Shown piece after piece: positions 44,860-56,548 of a stretch of 56,548 nucleotides of DNA. A model generated the notes under the pieces. That model saw nothing but the letters and a program-made list of their open reading frames with translations. It was not told the origin of the DNA and made no database searches. How positions within the stretch are numbered: position 1 is the stretch's first letter; each line of letters opens with the position of its first letter. The DNA comes from Ophiocordyceps camponoti-saundersi (nom. inval.) (Eukaryota > Ascomycota > Sordariomycetes > Hypocreales > Ophiocordycipitaceae), in NCBI GenBank assembly GCA_003339415.1, contig PDHQ01000230.1, positions 1-56,548 on the forward strand. Direction: 5' to 3'. Both the position numbers and the translations under genes were made by a program.

Positions 44860-47800
44860 CCCTCTCCCTAAAAATAGAATACTTATCTAACGCTTTGCGA
44901 GATTTCTTATAACCCCTATTCCTACTTATAAAATAACCCCCAGCTTACCGCTATAACTTATAATAAGGTATATTACCTCTAACCTCTTAAGACTAATATT
45001 ATAAGATTATATAACGTTAAATATAACTCCTATATAGCCTTATAAATTAAGGATAATCTTAGCTATTATCTTAGTATAGCCCTTTTAGAATATTATATTA
45101 TAACCGTAATAGTTTTAAATTTATATAACTTAAATATTATAGATAATAGATAATAATAAATTAATATTACTATACCTTACCTTAGTAATACTAATCCTAA
45201 CTATCCCGGATATCCCTCGATTTTTAATAAGTATTATATAAGTCTACTCGCTACTACTAATACGTTAAGTTAAGAATAGACTAATCTTTTTAGATAAGGT
45301 TACCGCTTTCCTTAAGGGATAGCAAAAAGATTAGAACTATATTAGAAAGCTATATAATATACTAATTAATAAAACCTAGATTTTTATTAGCTATTACTTA
45401 AGGATTAGTATTACGGAAAATTAGTATTACGCTATTTTTCCGGATATCTTATTAGATAAGGCCTAGGATTATTTCCTATATTTTATTAATATAGATAAGC
45501 GATAGGATAAAATCTATACTTTTTTAGATATATATTTTAATATTTAGATAAATTATTCTTTATATTAGATAAACTAGACTATAGTTTTATTTAATATCGT
45601 ATAACGTAAATAATTTAATAAGATTATAATAGATACCTTTAATACCCTCCTTAATAAACTTCGACTAATTTAATAAGCCTTAGGTATAGATTATTAAGGG
45701 GAGAAATAACTTCTTATAATAATCGTATAAGCTTATAAAAATATCCTAAAACTTAAATTAGTTATAATATTCTAAGATACTTTATATAAATCTTTTATTA
45801 ACTAACTATATTCCTCCTTTACTATCGCTACTAATTAAGGTATAAATTAGTTTTTTACTAACTATTGTTATATAGACTATATAAAACTTTATATAACTCT
45901 AAAATATTTATTTCCTTAACTATTTTTCTATCCCTATAAATTTATTTCTATATAATATAATAGACTTTTATAATAACGCTACTTTATCCCTTATACGATA
46001 CGTAGATATTTTATTTATAAGAAGGAAAGTTACTAGTTAACTAACTATAGCTTAGATAATATTAAATAAGCTAGGAAATAGTACCTAATAAGCTACGAAG
46101 AAACTAACTAATAACTTCTTATAAATAAGGAGTTTAACGCTTTCCTCCTTTTATACGAAGGCTCCGAGGAATAAAATTCCTAGTTCCTTTAGTTATATAA
46201 CGAAGATTCTAAAAATAACGAAAATATTATAGATAAGGAAACTATAGTCTTTTTTTTTATTACTACCGCCTATATATATTATCTTATAAGCGACGATATT
46301 TATAATACTAAGGCCCTTAATACTCTTATAGAATAGTTCCTCCTCTTTAATATATATTATACGATATACTAAGGTAAGCTTTAAGATATAAAAGCTACTA
46401 AAATTTTAACTATTAAAAAGCTATAAGTAAAAGCTTATATTTAAGAATACCCTTATACGATAATTAATTAAACCCTTACTAATAACGCTATCTATTTTAG
46501 CTCCTCGGAACTTATAAAACTAATTAGTATTATTATTATATAAAACCTACTTAGTAAGGTCCTTTATTATATCCTTAATACCTCTACCCCTTTCCTCTTT
46601 TACCTTAAGGATACTAACCGCTTTTATACTTTCTATAATAATATATAAGATATTATTATTCGATATAATAGTACTATAGTCCCTATTATATAGAAATAAG
46701 GATATCCCTTTTTTAATATTTTATAATAAGAATTAGCGTTATATTATATAAAACGTAAACTATACTAGTTATACTACTATTTCGGCTACCTATATATATA
46801 ACGCCTTTATAACTTTTTTTTAGAAAGCTAGCTTTTCTAATATCTTACTAGCGGCCCTTAATTTAATTCGATATTTTTATTACTAATATTAATTATACGA
46901 CGCTAAACTACGTTAGTTTAAATTCTCTATTAAAGATAACTACGATTTTAACTACTCCCTTATTATTAATACTTTTTACCTTAGCGGTAAACTAGTCCTA
47001 TACGCTATTAACGAAGCTACCTTATTCTAAGCTACGTATTTTATATAAAGTATATTAGCTATAAATATATAAAATGCCCTTTATAGATATTAAATTTATA
47101 TTTACTAAAGCTTACTTAATATTATTTCTTATAACGCTAGTATAAACTTTACTTTAGAGGAGTTTTATATAAACGCTAAACTTTTTAAATTATCTTATAA
47201 AGAGGTACTTATAAAGGTATATTAGGCTATAAGTAAAGTTAAATATACTTACGCCCCCCTTTAACGGGCGTATAATATATTTTAATAAAAAATTAACTTT
47301 AAGACTAATAACGCTATAATTTTATAAATAGCTATAAAAGCTATAAATAATATTACTAGCTCTAATAGCCTTATTCTTACCTTTCTTATTTTTAGCGCTT
47401 ATTTTTATATTTTATATAATTTACTATTAGCTTTAAATATTATTACTTACGCTTATATAATCTAATAAGCGATAAAATAAGTATAGAAACTTAAAGCCTA
47501 AGTAGATATTTTATAAATATTATATATAAAAAATAGCCCTAAGTTATACGATATCTTATCCTTTCCCTTTTAAAGTAAGGTCCTTATTTAGCGAGAAAAG
47601 GATAAGTAATAAGGCCTTTTTTATATTTTAAGCTTTAATAGCTAAGATATTATCCTTAACTTTCCCTCCGGACTAATACGCTTTCGTATAATATAGGTAA
47701 AACCTTATCTCTATCCCCCTTTTCCTTAAACTATAACGAAGAAAGTCCGTTTTAAAATCCCGATTATAATATCTAAAGATAAGGTATTATATAAAGCTTT

Positions 47801-47900
47801 CCCCTCCTTATTTATTATTATAAAGGAAAAGGATAACTATACCTTAGCTATATAACTTTATTAATAAGGGATTATTATAACTTTAGAAATACCTTTTAAG
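44860..47900 (+). pseudogene. C2 upstream coding region (Gag/protease/integrase expected)
   Basis: About 3 kb of plus-strand frame rich in Tyr, Leu, Ile and Gln-type stops (e.g. 45230-45900). I could not identify a zinc knuckle, protease or integrase motif. Assignment as the N-terminal part of the C2 polyprotein rests on collinearity with the RT downstream and shared direction and decay. Confidence 0.35.
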
Positions 47901-47959
47901 GCTTCTAACCGTAACGAAATTAATACCTTATCTGCTTAGAAGGTTTTTATATTTATATA

Positions 47960-48490
47960 ATATAACCTTATATCGGACCCTAATACGCGTATTTTTAAAA
48001 CGCATTTTATATAAGAAGTAAAAAATCTAAATAATAAACCTTATAAGAAATCCTAGCTTATTATTTAAAAGTATAGTAATAATAGTAAGGAAGAAATACT
48101 TACGTAATTACTTATAATTCTACGTATATTATAGCGCCTTTTTTTTACCCTTAAACTTATCTTAATATAATTATATAATATATAGGGAGAGCTATAAGAT
48201 ATTATATAAGTATATATATAGTCCTTTAATTTATTAAGTTATATAATTTACGCTTACTTATTAAAAAAGCTATAAGATTAGTATCCCCTATATACTTTTT
48301 TATATATTTAAAAACCTCTTTATAAACTTACGGAGTTAAGGCTTTATTAGTTTAAAACTTATTACTAATATTATTATATAAAACTTAGCATAACTCTATT
48401 ATTATATAACCCTTATCTTTTATATATTATAGCTAGACCTATTATATTCGGTATTACTAGATTATAAACGGATAATATATTCTCCTTCGC
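47960..48490 (+). pseudogene. C2 copia-type reverse transcriptase
   Basis: The order R-I-F-K-T-H-F-I near 47990 (family RIFNSRFVDE), E-V-K-N-L-N-N-K-P-Y-K-K-S near 48020 (EVKNxGTxKAYEKS), E-I-L-T-Q-L-L-I near 48090 (LVLTQSPTIQR), K-P-L-Y near 48310 (VVKPLYGxPEAG) and L-x-T-D-N-I-F at 48459-48479 (family LQTDDTL, second Asp lost) identifies this domain. It is the same RT type as C1. Confidence 0.78.
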
Positions 48491-48889
48491 CTCCTCTTAT
48501 TTCTCCTAATTTAAGGAAACTAAGCTAGCGAAAGCTTAGTTTTATATAAAACTAAAAACTTTTCTTATAAATAGCGCCTTTATTAACTTTAATAGCGGCT
48601 ATATAATATAAGATTCGTATAATATTATTTTTACGTAAAAAGGCTAGGCTTCTAGCCTCTAGCTTATTAACCCCGCTAGCGAGTTTACTTTATAAGACTT
48701 TATTAGCTAGCGCGCCCGCGGGGCTTATATTACTTTAATCTACTAACTAGAGGCTTCGTATAACCTTATTATCGCCGCTTAAGTAATGAACCTATCCTTA
48801 TAAGATATTATAGATTTAAATAAGAAAATCTAATAGTAAATTAATAATATTTCCTAGGGACTACGCTTTATTCCTCTTAACTTATCTTA

Positions 48890-49400
48890 TATAAAACTAT
48901 TTATTTTTATATATAGGTTTTTCGCTAATAACCGCGACCTAACTTCTTAACTTAGTACCTTTATTATTTTAGGTAAAGAAAACCGGTCCGAAAACTTATT
49001 TATTATATAAGGTAATATCTTATACTAAACTTTTATAAAATATAAATAGGTTATAAGAAGCGTTTTTATAAGTAAACTTTATCGTATAGTTAATAGCGTT
49101 AATCTTAGTCTTATACTATATATAATAATCTAAAATATTATATAATCTCTTAGCTCCCCTCTGATACTCCTAATTCTTTATACTAGTTTATAATCGCTAT
49201 ATAATTACCTTATTCAGCTTAGCTTAATAATAGAAAAATAGCTTATAATAAATATTATAGCTATCTATAAATTATATAAATATAAAGAAATTTCTAAGAT
49301 CCGCTAAATAGATAGTAAAAATAATTTAGTAAACGCTTATACTAAGACTAGCCCTAATATAGTATTATTAACCCTTATATCTACGAATTTATACTAACTA
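48890..49400 (+). pseudogene. C2 copia-type RNase H and C-terminal tail
   Basis: F-F-A-N-N-R-D-L-T-S at 48918-48950 (family FANNxDLSSQLG), I-I-L-G-K-E-N near 48965, R-S-V-F-I-S-K-L-Y-R near 49050 (RSVLASELY), S-L-Y-N-Y-L-I-Q-L near 49190 (SLYDCLVKLGT), K-L-Y-K-Y-K-E-I-S-K-I-R near 49275 (RQxYERREIAEIRWI) and a T-K-T-S-P-N-I-V-L end near 49350 (MTKxxPNxAL). The motif order equals that of C1. Confidence 0.8.
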
Positions 49401-49440
49401 TATATTAAAGCTTTAGTTTAATAACTAGCTTAAGTTATAT

Positions 49441-50664
49441 AACTTATTTACTTTTTCCTTTTCTTTTATCTTATTTTTTTTACCCTTATCTAATAGCTTA
49501 TATTTTTATTTCCCTATTTAATCTTTACGTTTTTTTTATATTTTTTTTTATTTTTATATTTTATATATATTAAATCTTTATTTATTTATTAGGTATCGCC
49601 TAACCCTTATATTATTTTAAAAGTAAAGCTATAAGCCTCCTACGCTATTTTTTACTAATATTACTATTATCTAACCCCCTAACTATTTTCCCTTACCCTT
49701 AAACCTCCTTACTTATTATCTAAGATAGTAATATACTCCTTTATATTTAGAGGTGCTTTTTTAAAATTACTATTACTCTCCCCCCCCGCTAGCTATCGGC
49801 TAATATTATAAGTACTATTATTAGGGCGCGAGGCGCTAGCGCTAGAGTACGCGACGCTATAGCTTATTATATAAAAAAGTACCGTATTATATAAAAGCGC
49901 TAGATATAGGTAGCGTAAGCCCTTTCTCTATTCGTTTAATATATATCGAATAAGTACGGATTATTTATATAGATATTATATAGCTTTACTATAAGTACTC
50001 CCTAATTAGCTATAAGTATTATTAGGAAATATAATAGTTATTATATAATAATAATAACTATATATCGCGGATTTTAGGAGTTATCTAAATATATAAATAT
50101 ATTATATAATAATATCGCTATAAGGCGAACCTTAGCTTCCTATTCCTATATTAGCTTTATAATTATATAATTACTTTTATTTAATATTTACGTTTAAAGC
50201 TATTAACTATATTAGATAATATATCTTATTATTATTATAAGAGATATAAACTTAGAAAAAGCCTAGCTAATATACTATTACGCTATTAGGATAAGGAGGT
50301 ATATTATATAATTGCTAATAATACGTATAAATAAGTATAATATATTATATAATTATTTAAGTTTTACTTAACTTCTTAATCTTAAAGTTATTATTATCGT
50401 TATCTAGCTTAAAGAAAAAAAGAAGAAGAAAGAAGGAAAAAGAAAGAGAGAGAAAGAAGGGGGGTAGCGAGGTTTTTATACCCCTCTAAAAGCGGTAAAG
50501 CGCGGTAAAATCCGTTTTTTTCCCCTCTTTTTATAATAATTTTTAGTATTTTTAATATAAAGTTACTAAAAGTAATACTATTACTTATTTTCCTTAATAT
50601 TATAATTATAAGGAACCTTTATAGTAAAACCTCTATTTAATATAGGCTAGATCGGTTTATCTAG
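49441..50664. other. Sequence between C2 and C3, no gene recognised
   Basis: Contains a C-run (49787), a GC-rich self-complementary patch (about 49826-49860, gcgaggcgctagcgctagag), a 60-base purine-rich tract (50405-50466) followed by a G-run and, 30 bases on, a cggtaaagcgcggtaaaa direct repeat. These could be the 3' end and LTR of C2, but no repeat partner was found. Confidence 0.4.
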
Positions 50665-51300
50665 TGTAAGTGCAAGATAGAAGTCGGACAGCACTTTCGA
50701 TCGGTTTAAGGTTAGGAAGATAATTAATTATCTAGCAATAGAGATTTAAATAATAAGATTATTAGATATAGAAGCGCGCTTAAATCGGATCAGAATAGTA
50801 GTAGTTTTATAATAATAGGTTAATAATAGAATTATTCAGAAGGTAAGGAAGAGAGTAAGTAATTAAATTGCTATTTACTAAGTAGCAGGAAAAACCTCTT
50901 CTCTAAATACTTAATTTCTTATAAACGTAGTAACCTTTCCGGTTAAGGAGAGGGTTATTCTATATGCTAGAAGATAACGTATTTAGGAGTATTTTCGGAA
51001 GTCCGGAAAGTATTATAGTTAGTTTAATATTCGGCTTTCCGTATTACCTATTTCCGTAAAATCTAGAAACGCTAACCGTGACGGATCCGTATAAGGTCTT
51101 AAAGGTTTATATTATTCTTAGCCTTAGAGGGCCGGAGCCTTATATATAAAGGTAATAATATATTATATTAATACTTTAAGGTATAAAATAATAACCTTAG
51201 TTATTAATTTATATAATAAATATAATAAAATACTAGATTTTCTATATTATATTATAGAGTAGTTATTATATTTTTATATTAGTTATTTATACTTTTATTA
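50665..51300 (-). repeat. C3 3' LTR (left copy)
   Basis: At least 636 bp match the right LTR; the end near 51300 is set by the window limit of the other copy. It retains gtgcaag, ggacagcac, gatcagaat and gtgacgg where the right copy has RIPed versions. Confidence 0.85.
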
Positions 51301-51559
51301 TTTATTATAAAGAATAAAAATTATTATAAGTACTTATAGCCTCCCTTAAATAAATACGTTTAGTTATTTATTTATTATTTATTATAAATAGGATAAAAAT
51401 TATAAAACCTATAATATAATATTATTTATTTTCTTAATAAAATTTAAAAACCTTTTATAAAAAGAAAAATAGTAAAAGTAATAATTTAAAAAAAAATTAT
51501 AAAAGGAAAATCTAAGAAAAGCTTAAATAAGATAAAAAACCTCTTTATTAAAATAAGCT

Positions 51560-52000
51560 TATTTTAAAGATAATAGATTAGTAAGACCGTAAAAGGTAGT
51601 GCTATCTAATTTTTTAGTAAAGATATCTACTATATTATCCTTACTTATATTTAAGCTATTATTTATTAATAAAAATAGCCTATTAAGGTATAAGGCTTCT
51701 TTATTAGCCTCCCTTAGACCTATAAACTTAGCCTCGTAGCTACTAAGTACTATAGCTTTTTATATAGTATAGGACTAGCTTATAATATTATTATATATAA
51801 AGAAATAATAACCTGAAATACTTTTTCTTTCTATTAAATTAGAGGCCTAGCTAGTATCTAAAAAACCTTTAATATAATAGCTATTATAAGGTATATTACC
51901 TTTATATATAATAGCTTTATTTAGATATTTATTTAAATATTTCTAGATAATATTTAAAATATTTATATATATAATATTAAGTTTACTACTAAATCTAGCA
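51560..52000 (-). pseudogene. C3 RNase H
   Basis: On the minus strand A-I-V-L-S-S-Y-E-A-K-F-I-G-L-R-E-A near 51700-51760 fits the copia RNase H motif VxLSSxEAEYxAxxEA, followed by L-Y-L-N-R-L (xWLRxL) and a K-D-N-I-V-D-I-F-T-K end near 51610 (DxxTKxL). Confidence 0.78.
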
Positions 52001-52950
52001 TAAGATATAATAGAATATAATATATTAGGTCTTATTTATAAGGCTAAATATAATAGAGAGCTTATTTCCCTTTAATATTATAATATTATTTCTTTATTAA
52101 GCTATATAATAGCTTTCTTTAATTTATTTCTAAGCTTCGAAGGTATATCTAAGAAGCTTATATATTCTTTATTTAATTCTTTAAGCTTATTTCTAGTATA
52201 TTTTTCTTAGGTTATTTTTAGCGTATTATTTTGCCTATTAAAAATAATATATATACCTAAAAAGTCTTATAGATAGCTTAAATCTTATACTTTTAAGTTT
52301 TTATTTAATTCCTATAATATATTTATTATAATATTATTATTCTTAGCGGCTACTAATATATCGTCGACGTATATTGCTAAGGCTATTTTTAGGTTTTTAT
52401 TTATAAATACCCCTTTATCTAATAAAAGAGGATAAAATCCCTATTTCTTTAGCGTAGTAGCTAAATAATTATACTATAGTTTAGGACTTTATTTTAAGCC
52501 GTATAAAGCTTTTCTTAATTTTAAAACTAAGTTATTAGTTTTAATTAGGTCTTTATAATTCGAAGGAAGCTTTATATTATTTTTATTATAATAGTCCTTT
52601 ATTATAAATTCCTCGAATTTAGTAAGCAGTTTTATATAGATTTTAGTATCTATTTTAGCGTAAATAAAGGTATTCTTTATATTATATTATTTTACTATTA
52701 AATTATTTTATAAAGCTATTAATAATAATAACCTTATACTTTTAGGTTAGGTAGTAGTAGAAAACGTTTCTAAGTAATCTAAGCTATATACCTAATTAAA
52801 GCCTTATATTATAAAGCGGGCTTTATATTTAGTTATATTATTATTATTATCCCTTTTAAGCTTATAAACTTAACGGCCTCCTAAAAGATTTCTATCCTTA
52901 GGTATTATTTTAATTTCCTATATTTCTTATTTAATTAATTTATCTATTTT
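52000..52950 (-). pseudogene. C3 reverse transcriptase
   Basis: L-A-I-Y-V-D-D-I-L-V is intact at 52351-52380 on the minus strand (YVDDI at 52357-52371), the copia catalytic box. Flanking text fits: the segment before it includes K-A-L-Y-G-L-K type remnants (about 52495-52520) and the upstream end reads as the usual W-x-x-A-x-x-x-E motif. The catalytic Asp pair survived because GAC-GAT following C carries no TG. Confidence 0.82.
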
Positions 52951-53479
52951 AGATTATATAGCTTTTTTCTAATCTAATTTATTATTATTATTTAAAGCCT
53001 ATTTAGTTATTTTAGGCTTTATAGGATTTAGATTCTCTAGTATATATAAAATAGCTATAATATTCTTTTCTTTTAAAATACTATTTATATTAAGGTAAGA
53101 TTCGTAGTCTTTTAATTCTTTTATAAGCTTTTTAGGTATTCTTACTTCTATAAAAGGTAGATCCTTTATTTTATTATTTTTACTATTATTATATTCTTAT
53201 AGTAATTATTTATTAGCTAATTCTGCTATTTCCTTCTCTTTTTCCGCTATAAGGGATCGAGTTATAGAAGGAATAGTATTAAAATCTAGCTATATATTAT
53301 TTTCTTCTTCTTTATTATTATTATTATCCTTTTATATAAAGTTATTTTCTAAAATAACTATATCTTATAATATAATTATAGTTCTTTTATTAAAATCCTA
53401 GATCTTATAAGCGTTATCTAAGTAGCTTATAATAATTCCTTTATTAGCCCGAGGGTCTAATTTAATACTAAGATTCTTA

Positions 53480-54280
53480 TTTTTATAGTAAATAATACTA
53501 CCGAATATTTTAATCTTATCTAATTCTTCGATAAATAAAGTAGTATTGTTTTTTAATTCGTAAGGAGTCTTATAGCTTAATTTACTATATAGAGACTTAT
53601 TATATAAATAAGTAGTAGTAATAATAGCTTCCCCTTATAGATAATAGGGCAGGTTAGCTATATATAAAATAGCACGTACTTTATATAGTAGTATTCTATT
53701 TATTCTTTCTATTTTACTATTAGGCTCCTTAGTATTAGGCGGGCTAGTATTAAAAATAATACCTTATTTTATATAATAGTCCTTTATATTATATATAAAT
53801 TCCTTAGCGTTATCTATAAAGACTTACTTTATTTTAATATTATTATTATTATTTTTAACCTTTATTTTATAATTAATAAATTCTTATAAAGCACTTTATT
53901 TTATTTTTATAAGTGCTATATCGAAGAATCTAGTATAAGAGTCTAAAAACGTAATAAAATATATATATTTATTATAAGTAGGAATTTTAATAAGACCCTA
54001 AATATCTATACTTATTTTTTCTAAGTATATATACTATATAGTGGAAGCTTTCTTATTAATCTTATTAGTTAATTTAGCTTATATATACTCTTTATATTAT
54101 TTTACTTATTTAATATTATTATAATTAAATTTAATAGTATTATCTTTGCTTTTTAAGAATCTAATTAGAATTCTATAATTAATATGCCCTAGTCTTTTAT
54201 ATTATAAAAATAAATCTATTTCTTTACTAGTATTTAATATATATTCTTTATTATTTATATTCCTCTTAAGCTTATTATGC
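53480..54280 (-). pseudogene. C3 integrase with GAG-pre-integrase motif
   Basis: Minus strand: K-R-L-G-H-I-N at about 54220 (pre-integrase LWHxRLGHxN), the core I-D-I-Q-G-L-I near 54010 (first Asp), Y-F-I-T-F-L-D-S-Y-T-R-F near 53940-53975, D-N-A-K-E-F near 53810 (second Asp, family DNGxEF) and N-S-K-I-E-R-I-N-R near 53710 (the Glu, family xNGxxERxNR). All three catalytic acidic positions are readable. Confidence 0.8.
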
Positions 54281-55152
54281 TTATACTTAGTAATTAAGTA
54301 AGGTAAATAATAAAGATTATTAAATTTATAGCTTTTAGCTATTTCTTTATTATTTATAAATAATTATACTATTTCTATATACATTAAAGTACTTATTTTA
54401 TTAAAGTAAGATTATAATAGTATATTAATACCTAATTTAGGTATATAAAATATATTACTTAATTTATAATACTATTTATTATTTTTTAACTAGAAAATAA
54501 CGTCTCTAGCTCCCTTTACTATTATAGTATTTACTTTTCCCTATTATACCTTTATACTAATAAGCTTATAATTAATTAATAAGTCTTTATTAAATACTAT
54601 ATACTTTATTATACCTATATCGTAAAGGAAATATATTATATTTTTATTATTACTATAAGTATTAGAGGTAAAAAAAACAGAATTTTATATCCTTTATAAT
54701 CTATTACTATTAATATTTAAATCTATAGATATTATAGTATTATTATTAGTTATATTATTAATAGAAGGAAGAAAGGTATTATTTACCTATATAGGGATAT
54801 CGATAAATTTGACTTCTTCGTTAGAATTAGATTATTCCCTTTATTCTTCTTTAATTTCTTCTTATTCTTCTTTAATCTCTTCTTTATTTGAATTTAATTT
54901 AGTTATTCGATTGTTTTTTATAAGAAGGACTGTTTTCTTAGTTATTTTTCAAGCCGGTTTATAATAAGGATTTTTTATTTTCTTTAGAATAGGACTAATA
55001 GGGGAATTCACAATAGCTATGATTTTTTCCTTTATTTTCCTCTCTTTCCGGGCTTTTAATAAAGCCTTTATTTACTATATTTTTCTCTTTTCTTCCGAAA
55101 AGGTATCCTTTTATTCCTACTAATTAAGGGCTTTATAGGAGTATAGGTACTA

Positions 55153-55194
55153 GTATAAATCTACTTTATGCCCTTTATTTTTGCAATTCGGGCA
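55153..55194 (-). pseudogene. C3 Gag zinc knuckle (CCHC, last Cys changed to Tyr)
   Basis: Minus-strand codons read C-P-N-C-K-N-K-G-H-K-V-D-L-Y: Cys at 55192-55194 and 55183-55185, His at 55168-55170, and Tyr at 55153-55155 where CX2CX4HX4C requires Cys. TGC to TAC is a single RIP change. The knuckle binds element RNA during packaging. The Gag remnant around it spans roughly 54800-55880. Confidence 0.8.
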
Positions 55195-55912
55195 AAAAAT
55201 AATTTCTTTCTTTTACTTATAAGGCTTCTTACCTTTATAAGAGGTATTTAAAACCTTTTTAAAAATAGCCGAAGAAGCGTTTTTTTTCTCTTCGTTAATA
55301 AGGGAAGAAAAGAGGGTCTCGAAAGTATACGCCTTTTCGTCGTTTCGTAAGGCTTATATAATATTTATTATAAAGCCTCGATATTCGTTTCGTAAGCTTA
55401 TAAGCGTTAAGCTTATTATAACGATTTCGGGTATCTCGATATTTTTAAAAAGAAGCTCTTTATAGCTTAATTTTATCTTATTAAGATAAACTTCTATATT
55501 ACCTTCTGTATAATACGTATTAAATAAATCCCTTATAAGAAGGAAATTTAATATAAAGGAAAAGGGATTATAAAGGTTTTTTAACTTATCTTAGGTAACT
55601 TTAGTATCTTTAATATACTTTATTTACGTTAAGGGACCGTTATCGATAAATAGCCTTATAAGGGCTAAGGCGTCTTTAGCTTTAATATTACCTTTTTACT
55701 ATATAGTAAGTTAAAGTTTCTTATAAATAAGGGCATTTTCTATACGTAAAGCTTACGTAAGATATTTCTTCGAGCCCTAAAGCTTCGAAAAATCGTACCG
55801 AACCTTAGAAGATATATTTCTTAGCTAAGGTATAGCTTATCTATCCGTAAGTATTTTTATTATTTTCTTTAGATTTTTTATAGCCTTTTTAAAGTAAGAG
55901 GAATTACTACTA

Positions 55913-56548
55913 TATAAGTATAAGATAGAAGTTAGATAGCACTTTCGATCGGTTTAAGGTTAGGAAGATAATTAATTATTTAGTAATAAAGATTTAAATA
56001 ATAAGATTATTAGATATAGAAGCGCGTTTAAATTAGATTAGAATAGTAATAGTTTTATAATAATAAGTTAATAATAGAATTATTTAGAAAGTAAGGAAAA
56101 GAGTAAGTAATTAAATTACTATCTACTAAGTAGTAGGAAAAACCTCTTCTCTAAATACTTAATTTCTTATAAACGTAATAACCTTTCCGGTTAAGGAGAG
56201 GGTTATTCTATATGCTAGAAGATAATATATTTAGGAGTATTTTCGGAAGTCCGGAAAGTATTATAGTTAGTTTAATTTTCGGCTTTCTATATTACCTATT
56301 TCTATAAAGTCTAGAAACGCCGACCGTAATAGATCCGTATAAGGTCTTAAAGGTTTATATTATTCTTAGCTTTAGAGGGCCGGAGCCTTATATATAAAGG
56401 TAATAATATATTATACTAGTACTTTTAAGGTATAAAATAATAACCTTAGTTATTTATTTATATAATAAATATAATAAAATACTAGATTTTCTATATTATA
56501 TTATAAAGTAGTTATTATATTTTTATATTAGTTATTTATACCTTTATT
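55913..56548 (-). repeat. C3 5' LTR (right copy, truncated by the window)
   Basis: It matches 50665-51300; differences are nearly all C/T or G/A (for example cggacagcac versus tagatagcac, and gtgacgg versus gtaatag). The LTR continues past the last base given. Confidence 0.85.

Larger units (their letters stand above)
43700..49440 (+). mobile_element. C2: second copia-type element of the C1 kind
   Basis: RT and RNase H at the 3' end are of the same fungal copia type as C1, and about 4 kb of upstream sequence in the same direction could hold Gag, protease and integrase. LTRs were not identified. SINE copy B (44237-44838) is inserted near its 5' end. A purine-rich tract at 50405-50466 lies about 1 kb downstream and might belong to its 3' end. 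Decayed by RIP. Confidence 0.65.
50665..56548 (-). mobile_element. C3: Ty1/copia retrotransposon, minus strand, cut by window end
   Basis: The left LTR starts at 50665 (TGTAAGTGC) and the right LTR at 55913 (TATAAGTAT, its RIPed form), with the right copy running off the window at 56548, so the LTR is at least 636 bp. Between them the minus strand holds, in copia order, Gag with a CCHC knuckle, integrase, RT with YVDD and RNase H. A primer-site candidate starting TAGTAG (from TGGTAG) follows the 5' LTR on the minus strand. RIP is lighter in the gag region (54880-55200), where CpA/TpG persists. It is a different family from C1/C2. Confidence 0.87.

Overview
This window looks like an AT-rich, gene-free block from a filamentous ascomycete (Pezizomycotina-type) nuclear genome: a graveyard of transposable elements mutated to saturation by repeat-induced point mutation (RIP). 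The base composition shows this directly. CpA and its complement TpG are almost absent (7211-8040 contains none), while CpG, CpC and CpT remain common. As a result nearly every ATG is gone, and CAA, CAG and TGG codons have become TAA/TAG. No host gene, rRNA gene or CRISPR array was seen. Coding remnants are recognisable only when TAA/TAG is read as a former Gln or Trp codon, Y as a former C or H, and N as a former D.

Layout. 1-127 is a 12-bp tandem repeat. About 230-3160 (-) is a RIP-killed hAT transposase gene with at least nine small introns whose splice signals are still clear. 3430-5198 is a tandem array with a period of about 700 bp, interrupted by a pristine 837-bp miniature LTR element (5199-6035, -). 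6041-7073 is featureless AT-rich DNA, and 7074-7209 is a 136-bp palindromic MITE-like unit. A copia-type element (C1, + strand; RT and RNase H seen from about 7990 to 13105) is split by a 3.55-kb LTR element without visible pol domains (G1, 9167-12717). Downstream is a tRNA-headed SINE (13791-14383, -, 17-bp target duplication), then a Lys-rich unknown remnant (14401-16310). A Tad/I-like LINE follows (about 16320-21860, +), then an unknown minus-strand remnant, then a second LINE 5' half (about 23460-25500, +). A Ty3/gypsy element occupies 27089-41030 (+, 198-bp LTRs). It has gag, protease, RT, RNase H and integrase remnants and an extra unidentified 3' ORF, and it is interrupted by a second, inverted copy of the 3.6-kb element (G2, 34777-38370). 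It sits inside another unknown minus-strand remnant. About 43700-49440 is a second copia-type element of the C1 kind (C2, +), interrupted by a second SINE copy (44237-44838). From 50665 to the window end is a different Ty1/copia element (C3, -), whose 5' LTR is cut by the window edge.

Nesting gives a relative order: C1 before G1; gypsy before G2; C2 before SINE B; tandem array before the miniature LTR element. The miniature element is the only one with normal base composition and identical LTRs, so it is the youngest. Its primer-binding site matches the anticodon stem-loop of initiator tRNA-Met, the half-tRNA primer used by some copia-type elements. Coordinates of LTRs, target duplications, introns and the SINE heads were read base by base; domain limits inside decayed elements are approximate.
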